DNA of 64,000 nt, from assembly GCF_010993775.1 (NCBI RefSeq), contig NZ_WOTO01000034.1, positions 1-64,000 of the forward strand, in the 5' to 3' direction. The notes beneath the pieces were generated by a model that was given only the letters and a program-made list of their open reading frames with translations, did not search any database and was not told where the DNA came from. This DNA comes from Fodinicola feengrottensis. GTDB taxonomy: Bacteria > Actinomycetota > Actinomycetes > Mycobacteriales > HKI-0501. The position numbers were made by a program, and so were the translations under genes. This document shows, piece by piece, positions 34,806 through 42,400 of this stretch (position 1 is its first letter; each line of letters starts with the position of its first letter).

Positions 34806-34957
34806 TGGCCGTCCCGAAGCCGCTGTTCAAAGACAAGAACGTGGCGGTGGCGGTCGGGGTGGCGCTGTTCCTCGGCGGGTCGTTCTGCCTCTACGACGCG
34901 TGGGAGCGCCGGGGCGGCAAGACACCGCTCGTGGCGCGCTGGGCGACGTGGTGGTGA
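34805..34957 (+). CDS. 50-residue one-TM protein
   Basis: ATG 34805; VAVAVGVALFLGGSFCLYDA is the TM helix with a basic flank. Its stop overlaps the start of the holin-like gene. Confidence 0.6.
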   Translation: MAVPKPLFKDKNVAVAVGVALFLGGSFCLYDAWERRGGKTPLVARWATWW

Positions 34958-35262
34958 CGGTGGATCTCGTAGCGTTGTCCAGCGTCCTCGGTGGGTTCGC
35001 GGGCGCGGCCGTGGTCATCGGGGGCGCCGTGAAGTTCATCGTGTGCCCGCTCCGGAAGTTGATCCGGCAACAGGAAGAGTTCCGGGAGGACTGGTACGGC
35101 GAGCTGGCGCGGCCCGGCCGGCCGGCTGTTCCCGGCGTACCGGAGCGAATCCGCGCGATCGAGGCAGAGTTTCAGCCCGACCACGGCGGGTCGATGCGCG
35201 ACGCAGTCAACCGGCTGGAGCTGGGTCTGACGGAGCACATCAGCCATCACCAAAACCCCTGA
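34954..35262 (+). CDS. Holin-like one-TM protein
   Basis: GTG 34954 gives 102 residues: N-terminal TM helix LVALSSVLGGFAGAAVVIGG, a basic segment (CPLRKLIRQQEEFREDWYGE) and a charged helical tail that includes GSMRDAVNRLELGLTEHI. The architecture matches actinophage single-TM holins/lysis proteins. It is the last gene of the late operon. Confidence 0.6.
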   Translation: MTVDLVALSSVLGGFAGAAVVIGGAVKFIVCPLRKLIRQQEEFREDWYGELARPGRPAVPGVPERIRAIEAEFQPDHGGSMRDAVNRLELGLTEHISHHQNP

Positions 35263-35270
35263 TCAGACCG

Positions 35271-36008
35271 TCAGTCGGCGGCGATCTGGTAGACGAGCTG
35301 GTAGCGCTCGCTGGACATGACCATCCGGTTCGCCTCGATCGGCCGGTCTCCGGCGTACGCGACCCGGATGACCTCGATAACGGGGTACGCGGCGGGGATC
35401 TGTAGCTGTTCGCTCTCGCGTGGGCGTGGCGGGCGCGCGGACACGAGTTCCGTGTAGTGGGTCAGGTGGGTGCCGGACTCTTCGATCCGGGCGTACATGC
35501 CGCCGGGGCCGGTGTCGGTTTTCTCGATGCCGGCGGCTTCCGCGATGTCCACGGGGATGTACGAGACGGCCAGCTGCACGGTCTCGCCGTCTGCGCGCAT
35601 GATCCGGTCACGTACGGCCACGTCGGTGCCGGGCTCGATGTCCAGGTACTTGGCGATGTCCGCCGGTACGGCCTCGCGGTAGATCTTCACCGTGACCGCT
35701 GGTTTCCAGTTGCCGGTGGCGGCGTCGGACATGAACGTCCCGCGCCCGGCGGCGCGCTCGGCGGCGGAGAGCCGGTTGCGGGATAGGCGTATGACGGGTT
35801 TGCGTTCGGACACGAACCAGCCGCGTCCGGAGACGCTGACGACCAGGCCCTCGGCGCGTAGCTGGTCAATCGCGTTTTGGATGGTGTTGCGGGCGACTCC
35901 GAAGCGCTGCATCAGTTCCGTACCGGACGCCAGCCGAGCGCCGGGGGCGCTGCCCGCGATCTCCTGGCGGAGCGTGTCAGCGATCTGTGACCACGGTCGT
36001 ACAGCCAT
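35271..36008 (-). CDS. GntR/UTRA family repressor
   Basis: 245 residues. The N-terminal GntR helix-turn-helix reads ASGTELMQRFGVARNTIQNA, IDQLRAEGLVVSVSGRGWFV; the C-terminal UTRA domain has VAVRDRIMRADGETVQLAVS, YIPVDIAEAAGIE and YPVIEVIRVAYAGDRPIEAN. KorSA/TraR-type GntR proteins repress transfer or replication genes in actinobacterial mobile elements. It faces leftward, convergent with the late operon, and divergent from 36095, with dyads in between. Likely lysogeny repressor. Confidence 0.85.
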   Translation of the reverse strand: MAVRPWSQIADTLRQEIAGSAPGARLASGTELMQRFGVARNTIQNAIDQLRAEGLVVSVSGRGWFVSERKPVIRLSRNRLSAAERAAGRGTFMSDAATGNWKPAVTVKIYREAVPADIAKYLDIEPGTDVAVRDRIMRADGETVQLAVSYIPVDIAEAAGIEKTDTGPGGMYARIEESGTHLTHYTELVSARPPRPRESEQLQIPAAYPVIEVIRVAYAGDRPIEANRMVMSSERYQLVYQIAAD

Positions 36009-36023
36009 CCGGAGAGCGTACCT

Positions 36024-36090
36024 GAGCTACTTGCGTAGCCGGTGTGGCGACGCTACGTTAGCCACCTATCTGCGCTACTTAGATAGGTGG
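36024..36090. promoter_or_regulatory. GntR operator/divergent promoter region with dyads
   Basis: The stretch holds CTACTTGCGTAG (also present as TACTTGCGTAG before int) and a perfect 10-bp inverted repeat CCACCTATCT / AGATAGGTGG around GCGCTACTT at 36063-36091. It lies between gntR and the divergent gene at 36095. The double dyads and the shared motif fit auto-repression. Confidence 0.6.
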
Positions 36091-36094
36091 TCCG

Positions 36095-36355
36095 ATGCAG
36101 AGGCACTACCTCGGAGGCCCGTTGTCCCCACGTGGCGTACGCAACGCGTTCTTGGTGACTTTCCCCAGCAAGGACGCGAACACTGCCGAACGTGCCCTGT
36201 CTGGCTGGTACGCCACCCTCACCCGCGAAGCCAAGACCCGGCACGAGATCCAATGGCTGAGCGCGACGGGCATCGCGTACACGCCACGCGAGATGGACAC
36301 GGCCCGCGTCCAGCAGCTCCTGGAAGACCTGATGAACGGCCTTCGGGCGATATGA
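36095..36355 (+). CDS. Hypothetical protein, divergent to gntR
   Basis: 86 residues beginning QRHYLGGPLSPRGVRNAFLV, with a helical C-terminus (MDTARVQQLLEDLMNGLRAI). No domain recognised. Directly behind the putative operator, it is a candidate early or excision-related gene; size and basic character would allow an excisionase role but no MerR-like helix-turn-helix is visible. Confidence 0.6.
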   Translation: MQRHYLGGPLSPRGVRNAFLVTFPSKDANTAERALSGWYATLTREAKTRHEIQWLSATGIAYTPREMDTARVQQLLEDLMNGLRAI

Positions 36356-36641
36356 CCGGCCAACACGAGCAGCCTGGCTCAGAGCCGTCCCGGGAGGTCC
36401 CTTCGGGTGAGGTCCGTGCCGATTACCTCGCCCGAGCTGAGGACGCCGAGCGTCGGGGGCTCCACTACGTCGCGTACCTGTGGCGCACGCTGGCCGCTGG
36501 CCGATGGCCGGAAACCGAACTACGGCTACTGGCGCGGCTAACGAGCCGCTGGCTCCCTGCTGCCGCAGCGTCGCGAGGCGGGGAGCCGGCAACCAACCCT
36601 CCGGGCACCACCCGGAGCGGACCGAACGACCCCACCGGTAA
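36352..36641 (+). CDS. Hypothetical protein before a terminator (end uncertain)
   Basis: ATG 36352 overlaps the preceding stop (ATGA). About 80-95 residues: EVRADYLARAEDAERRGLHY, VAYLWRTLAAGRWPETELRL, then a low-complexity tail. The literal frame reads through the terminator into the next gene, which is implausible; an indel would end it at TAA 36639-36641, inside the terminator loop, or earlier. Confidence 0.5.
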
Positions 36642-36662
36642 GGGGGCCCCGGTGGGGTCGTT
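36625..36662. terminator. Strong terminator between convergent genes
   Basis: AACGACCCCACCGG (36625-36638) pairs perfectly with CCGGTGGGGTCGTT (36649-36662) around a 10-nt loop, followed by TTG. It separates the rightward 36095-36641 genes from the leftward gene ending at 36673 and closes the element's operons. Confidence 0.75.
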
Positions 36663-36672
36663 TGCTGCCCGC

Positions 36673-36849
36673 CTACGACTGGTCCTCAGGCGTCTTGACG
36701 GGCTGGATGCCGAGCGCGGCCAGGACCATGCTGGCCCCGATGACCGCCCTGTCCATCTCTTGGCTGGTGAGGAGCGGGTGCAAGCCCTTGCTGGCGAGCA
36801 ACGTCATTACGTCGCCGATGAAGACATGCGGGCTGTAGTTTTCGGGCAT
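36673..36849 (-). CDS. 58-residue hypothetical protein at the right end of the element
   Basis: ATG with complement 36847-36849; sequence MPENYSPHVFIGDVMTLLAS, KGLHPLLTSQEMDRAVIGAS, MVLAALGIQPVKTPEDQS. An uninterrupted small helical protein that converges on the terminator. No recognised family. It starts about 100 bp inside attR. Confidence 0.6.
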   Translation of the reverse strand: MPENYSPHVFIGDVMTLLASKGLHPLLTSQEMDRAVIGASMVLAALGIQPVKTPEDQS

Positions 36850-36950
36850 GGGGACCGGCTTTCCGGGCCGATCTCAGTTGAGGATATTTCAGGCCACAGC
36901 GCTACCGTCGTTTACGTGTGTTCCGTGTCCACGTACAGCGCTGAGCGGCC

Positions 36951-36966
36951 GATGCTCCTCTGGTAT
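36951..36966 (+). other. attR, 16-bp core
   Basis: Exact copy of the 21223-21238 sequence. Here it contains the start codon and first residues (MLLWY) of the target gene, which is intact downstream. Upstream bases come from the element, so insertion replaces the promoter region of the target gene. Confidence 0.8.
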
Positions 36967-37563
36967 GTCAGCTACGGGTCCAACCTGAGCGCAGCGCGGT
37001 TCGGCTGCTACCTCTATGGCGGCCGCCCGACCGGTGCCCGGCGAACCTACCCGGGCTGCCGTGACCGCTCGGCGCCGCGCCGGACCGAGCCGGCCTGGCT
37101 GCCCGGTGGCGTCTATTTCGCCACCGAGTCGCCGACCTGGACCGGTGGAGTGGCTTTCCTGGATGCCACTATCGCAGATGCGGTGGCGGCGCGCCGCTAC
37201 CTGGTGACGCCCGGTCAGTTCGCCGATGTGGTGGCACAGGAAATGCGCCGGCCTCCCCAGGCGGATCTCGACCTCACCGAGCTGCTCGATACCGGCCGGC
37301 AGCGGCTCGGAGGCGGTCGCTACGAGACGCTTGTACGGGTCGGCGAGCACGCCGGTTTTCCGATGGTCACTTTCACCGCGCCCTGGTCATTATCCGATGT
37401 GGACACCCGCGCCCCGTCCGCGGCTTATCTGCGGATGATCGGGCTGGGCCTGATGGAAACACATGGCTGGGATCCACTTCGTACGGCCGACTACCTGTGC
37501 GCTCGCCCCGGCGCGGCCGGGCATTGGTCGGTGGATGAGGTCAGTTCCCTGCTTTCTTCCTAA
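36952..37563 (+). CDS. Gamma-glutamylcyclotransferase-like protein, integration target
   Basis: 203 residues starting MLLWYVSYGSNLSAARFGCY, the YGSN substrate loop of GGCT-fold proteins, followed by YLYGGRPTGARRTYPGCRDR and LPGGVYFATESPTWTGGVAF. In actinomycetes this family is often labelled histone deacetylase or hypothetical. The 16-bp att core covers its first codons, so the protein survives integration but its upstream region is swapped. An in-frame upstream extension exists in the present arrangement. Confidence 0.75.
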   Translation: MLLWYVSYGSNLSAARFGCYLYGGRPTGARRTYPGCRDRSAPRRTEPAWLPGGVYFATESPTWTGGVAFLDATIADAVAARRYLVTPGQFADVVAQEMRRPPQADLDLTELLDTGRQRLGGGRYETLVRVGEHAGFPMVTFTAPWSLSDVDTRAPSAAYLRMIGLGLMETHGWDPLRTADYLCARPGAAGHWSVDEVSSLLSS

Positions 37564-37602
37564 ACTGTCCGCCAAACCGAAACCACCGCTACTGTCGGGC
37601 GT

Positions 37603-37839
37603 ATGGCTGCTGTCGATGTGGCGCAATGCGAGGAATTCGTACGAACTGAGCTCGCCGAGCTGACCGGCGAGCCCGACACCGCCGCCGCGGAGGCGTTTCT
37701 GCAGCTCGGCGGTGATTCATTGCGGGCCGAGTTACTGGCTGGCGCGATTGAGGAAAGGTACGGCATTTCGATCGACACCGTGGCGATTCTGCATGCCGGC
37801 TCGATTCGGGCGCTGGCCGAACTCGTCGCCGCCAGTTAG
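37603..37839 (+). CDS. Stand-alone peptidyl/acyl carrier protein
   Basis: 78 residues with the phosphopantetheine site FLQLGGDSLRAELLAGAIEE; the GGDSL serine is the attachment point. N-terminal helix (VAQCEEFVRTELAELTGEPD) and C-terminal helices complete a normal carrier fold. It converges with the stand-alone condensation gene with a 4-nt overlap. First gene of the NRPS cluster; it probably holds an amino acid or acyl starter. Confidence 0.85.
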   Translation: MAAVDVAQCEEFVRTELAELTGEPDTAAAEAFLQLGGDSLRAELLAGAIEERYGISIDTVAILHAGSIRALAELVAAS

Positions 37840-39097
37840 CGCCATCGCAGGTCTGGTGACTCCAGTCCGGATGCCAGCATTGCCTGCCAATCCTTGGCAA
37901 TCCGCTCGACCGACGACCGTGAGATCAACCGCGGCGCGAACCGCAGGATGACCCGCAACTCGCTGCCCTCGTCCAGGATCTGGATCCACAGGGCTCGGCG
38001 GGCGGTGAAGTTGAAGGCCCATTCCGAGGTCACCCGCAAGCCGGGAAAAAGTCCAGATCGCGGCGGTGACCGCGATAGCTCAGCGCGATCGCCGGTCGCA
38101 CGCCACCGCCGCGGACCGCGCGATTCACTGGAATACGGCGAAATCGCTGCAACTCCCGCATTCTCGTATGCAGTGCCGTAGACAGCGCCCGAAAACTCCC
38201 GCCGAGGTGACCGGGCGCGGCCAGTGGCACCTCCTCGGCGAACATTCCGATGCTGTTGATCGTCGACCGCGTCCGGAGCCCGACCGCTACCCCGACGACC
38301 GGTTCCGGGTTTCCGTACCGATAAAGAATTCCGTAGAGCGCGGTTTGTATCAGCTCGAACAACGTGACCCCTAAGGCACTGCCGACCTCACGCATGTGGG
38401 CACGGGTGGCGCCGTCGAGGACGAACTCGTAGTAGTCGCCTGGATCGGTTTCCGGCGGCACCGCCGAAAGGCCGGGCAAGATGACCTCATCTGGCCGTCT
38501 CCAGTGTTCTCGCCAGAACTCCCGAGCCGCTGGCAGCATTTCGGTGAGATGCCTCTGTTCGTCCTGGAAATATTCGTCGTACTGGTAAGGCGGCGGGAAG
38601 GTCGACTGACCACTACCGGACACGATTGCCGCGTACGCCCGGGAAAGTTGCCGGCCGAAAAACTCCATCGATTCGCCGTCGAAGACGATGTGATGTGCTG
38701 TCACCAAAAGAACATGACATTTGTCATCGACAGCCACCAGTGTCATCCGCAGGAGCGGGCCTCGATCCAGCTCGAAGGGGCGGATCGTACGCTCCCGCAG
38801 CACCTCGGCGAGATCACCGCCAGCGGGCAGTTTCACCTTCTCCACAAACGGAAGCTCACCGCTCGCTCGCACAAAGGGCTCACCGTCGCGCTCGGGCAGC
38901 ACGCTTGTCAGGACCGGATTGGCGGCGACCACCGCCCGGGTCGCGGCCAGCAAAGCCGACTCGTCCAGGACGCCTTCGAAGGTAAGTGTGAAGGGAAGGT
39001 GATACTGCGTCCGCACCTGGCCTCGGCGCTCACTGAGCCAGACGCCCTGTTGCGCCAACGAGGCCGGACCGTCCGCTGGCGCGGGTGCGTTCACCAT
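37836..39097 (-). CDS. Stand-alone NRPS condensation protein (frame broken near 38045)
   Basis: About 420 residues. Condensation domains form amide or ester bonds between carrier-bound substrates. SLAQQGVWLSERRGQVRTQY opens the domain, the catalytic motif VLLVTAHHIVFDGESMEFFG (HHxxxDG) is intact near residue 135, and IGMFAEEVPLAAPGH matches motif C5. A break near 38045 joins the last 65 residues (RVTSEWAFNFTARRALWIQI ...). It is divergent from the main NRPS gene. Confidence 0.82.
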
Positions 39098-39451
39098 TCA
39101 CACTCCCTCACTATCCTTGTGCGGCAACAGAATGCGCGCACCACCATGGGCGGGGAAAGCAGAATCGTACGCCACCGTGGCACGGCCTGGTCATCTTGCG
39201 GACGTCCTGGGACATATCCGGCCGAGCTTCCTTCGTTAGTTTAATTCTTTCTGTTGACGACATGATTTTGCCGCAGTAGCGTCGCCACAACGCCGTGGCA
39301 GGAATATTTCCTGCGGCGGCGCTGTCCACGGGGAGGTTGGGCGAGAGAGAGCGCGGATTTCGGTACCACGCTGACAAACCCAAAACGAGCACGGGCGCTT
39401 TCGCATGCCCGTAAATAGCCTTGTGTCAAAAGAAGCAGGAGCAGGACAAAG
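39098..39451. promoter_or_regulatory. Divergent intergenic region with a promoter candidate
   Basis: 354 bp between the divergent condensation gene and the NRPS-MFS gene, with no supported gene. TTGACG at 39254-39259, a 17-bp spacer and TAGCGT at 39277-39282 make a good actinomycete vegetative promoter match, reading toward the NRPS genes. The region is AT-richer than its surroundings. Confidence 0.4.
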
Positions 39452-42400
39452 ATGACCGACCTGTCCGCGCGCACGGCGGGACAGTCGGCTGACCGCCGTC
39501 CCCCTGGTGGCCGAGCGGTTGCGCCGGCGCGCGGCGCAGGGACCCGGGACGATCGGACGACTCGATCCGGACGGGCCCATCCGGATGTCTTTCCAACAGG
39601 AACGTCTGTGGTTCATGGACCAACTCGCGCCGGAGTCAACCGCGTACACGATTCCGCTCGCCGCTGCGCTTCACGGCCAGATGGACCCGGCGCGACTGCG
39701 ACGTGCGCTCGCCGCGCTGGCCGCCCGGCACGAGGTGTTACGGATGTGTTTCCCGGCCGCCGCGACCGGCGAACCACGGGTGGAAATCCAGGAGCGGACC
39801 GAAATTCCGCTGATCGTACGCGCGGCGCAGAGCCAGGCTGAGGCCCAGGACATTATCCGGTCCGCCCATCTCGAGCCGTTCGATCTGGCGACCGGGCCGC
39901 TCGCGCGAGCGGTGCTGGTCCGCCTCGGCGCAGACGAGCACCAGTTGGCCTTGCCGATCCACCACATCGCGAGCGATGGCTGGTCCACCGCGCTCGTGCT
40001 TTCCGACCTGATCGCCCTCTACAACGGCTCAACACTCCCGGACCTGCGCTGCTCGTACTCGGACTACGCGTACCGGCAGCGAACCCAGCCGGTCCAGCTG
40101 CAGCTGGCCTACTGGAAGGAGCGGCTGGCCGGGCTGCCCAGGCTGGAACTGCCCACCGACCACATTCGGCCAGCGATCCAGACGTACGCTGGCGCGGCCC
40201 ATCATTTCGTTGTCGACCCGGCGCTTTCCACCGAGCTGGCGGCGTTCGCGAACACCCATCGCGCCACCCTCTACATGGTTATTCTGGGTGCCTTCCAGGC
40301 ACTCCTGGCACGCGCCAGCGGCCAGCACGACTTCGCGGTCGGCTCCCCGGTGGGCGGTCGTTTCCTTCCAGAGACCGAAGACCTCGTCGGCTGCTTCATC
40401 AACATGATCACGATGCGTGCCGACCTTTCCGGCGATCCATCGTTCGCCGAGCTGCTGGGCCGTACCCGTGACCATACGTTGGACGCCCTCGCGCACCAGG
40501 AGCTTCCGTTCGAAAGGCTCGTACAGGAACTGAACGTGCCCCGTGACGCAGCGCGGTCACCGCTTTTCGGGGTTATCTTCGCCTTGCAGAACTATCAGAA
40601 CATCGACCAGCCTGCGATCGGGCCACAGCTGGAAATCCTGCCGGCCGAGCTCACCTCGACCCGATTCGACCTGGAGCTTTACTGCGCCGAGAACGCGAGG
40701 GGCATTGCCGGGACTTTCGTCTACAACACCGACCTCTTCGAGGCCGGAACGATTGCCCGGCTCGGCGATCAGCTGATCCGACTGCTCCACGAGGTGGTAC
40801 GCCGACCGACCGCTCGGCTGTCCGAAGTGGACCTCAGCGACCCCGCCGAACGGGAACTGCTGGCCAGCTGGAATGCGACCACCGCCGATTTCCGGTCGAA
40901 CGCCACCCTGCATTCACTGATCGAGCAACAGATCGCTCGTACGCCCGATGCTCCCGCCCTGTCTTTTGACGGCCAGACCGTCAGCTATCGCGACCTCGAC
41001 GATCGCGCCAACCGGCTGGCGTTCAGGTTGCGTGGACTCGGCGCCGGTCCCGGCGTACTGGTGGCCGTGTGTTTGGAACGGTCGGAAGAACTCGTGATCG
41101 CGCTGCTCGCGACGCTGAAGACCGGCGCCGGATATGTGCCGCTGGATCCGGGATATCCACCGGCCCGACTGGCTTTCATGCTGGCTGACTGCGCGGCACC
41201 GATCGTACTGACTCATACACAGGCGGTGGCCTCGCTGCCCGAAACGGCTGCGACGATCGTCCGACTCGATGGGGACTTTCCCGACAGCGCAGGAATTCCG
41301 CTGCCTGCGGTGGATTCGTCGAACATCGCGTACGCGATCTACACGTCCGGAACCACCGGGCAACCCAAGGCCGCGATGATCAGCCACCGCGCGATCGTCA
41401 ACCGGCTGGAGTGGATGCAGAAAGAATATCCCCTTGGTCCGGGCGACGCCGTTTTACAGAAGACACCGGCGAGTTTCGACGTGTCCGTCTGGGAATTCTT
41501 CTGGCCGCTGCTGACCGGCGCCCGGCTCGTACTGGCGCAGCCGGACGGGCACCGAGATCCCGCCTATCTGGTAAAGACCGTTCAGACCGAGTCGATCACC
41601 ACGATCCATTTCGTCCCGTCCATGCTGGCGATGCTGTTGGCCGAGGAGGGGGTGACAAGCTGCCACGGCCTGCGGCGGATTTTCTGCAGTGGCGAAGAGC
41701 TTCCCGTCGACCTGGCCCGCAAATGCCTGGCGACTCTGCCGGCGGCCCTGCACAATCTGTACGGACCAACCGAAGCCGCCGTTGACGTATCTGCCTGGCA
41801 CTGCACCGCCGACCAGCTCGCCGGCCTCGCCCGGGTGCCGATTGGCCGGCCAATCCAGAATATCCAGCTGTACGTACTCGACGACACCCTTCGCCAGCTG
41901 CCGGTCGGTATGCCCGGCGAGCTGCACATCGGCGGAATCGGGCTGGCCAACGGCTATCTCGGCCGTCCATCGTTGACCGCAGAGCGATTCATCCCGAATC
42001 CATTCGGCGCGGGCCGGCTCTCTATCGGACCGGCGACCTGGCTCGGTGGCGGCCGGACGGCACGCTGGACTTTCTCGGTCGAATCGACGATCAGGTGAAA
42101 ATCCGCGGCCAACGCATCGAGCTCGGCGAGATCGAGGCCGCACTGCGCGAACTCTCCGGGGTCACCGATGCGGCCGCCGCCGTTCACGAATTTTTCCCCG
42201 GTGACAAGAGAATCGTGGGCTACCTCGTCGCCAAGGACTCGATCGCCAAGGACCGGGCCCAGCTCCAGCAAGCGCTGAAGAAGCGGCTACCCGCGTATAT
42301 GGTGCCGGCCGCTTTCGTCGAGCTCACAGCACTTCCGCTTTCCTCCAGCGGAAAGCTGGACCGCCGCGCGTTGCCAGCGCCGCCTCCGGACGACACCGAA

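Larger units (their letters stand above)
21223..36966 (+). mobile_element. Integrated tailless phage with double-jelly-roll capsid and packaging ATPase
   Basis: A 15.7-kb block bounded by the 16-bp direct repeat GATGCTCCTCTGGTAT, with a tyrosine integrase just inside the left end and the restored target gene at the right end. It contains an integrase, RepA-like ATPase, spike cassette, HerA/FtsK-type packaging ATPase, probable double-jelly-roll capsid protein, about ten small TM proteins, two membrane-anchored wall hydrolases, a holin-like protein and a GntR repressor. No tail, portal, prohead protease, large terminase or DNA polymerase gene is present. Size and gene content fit tectivirus-like phages (PRD1/Bam35 and the actinobacterial Toil/WheeHeim group are about 15-18 kb), but the replication genes differ. 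Confidence 0.82.

Noticed and set aside
35692..37563. A 623-codon plus-strand frame joining the last phage gene and the GGCT-like gene
   Set aside because: It reads antisense through gntR, across a strong terminator and the attR site. The real genes are 36095, 36352 and 36952, each with its own start.
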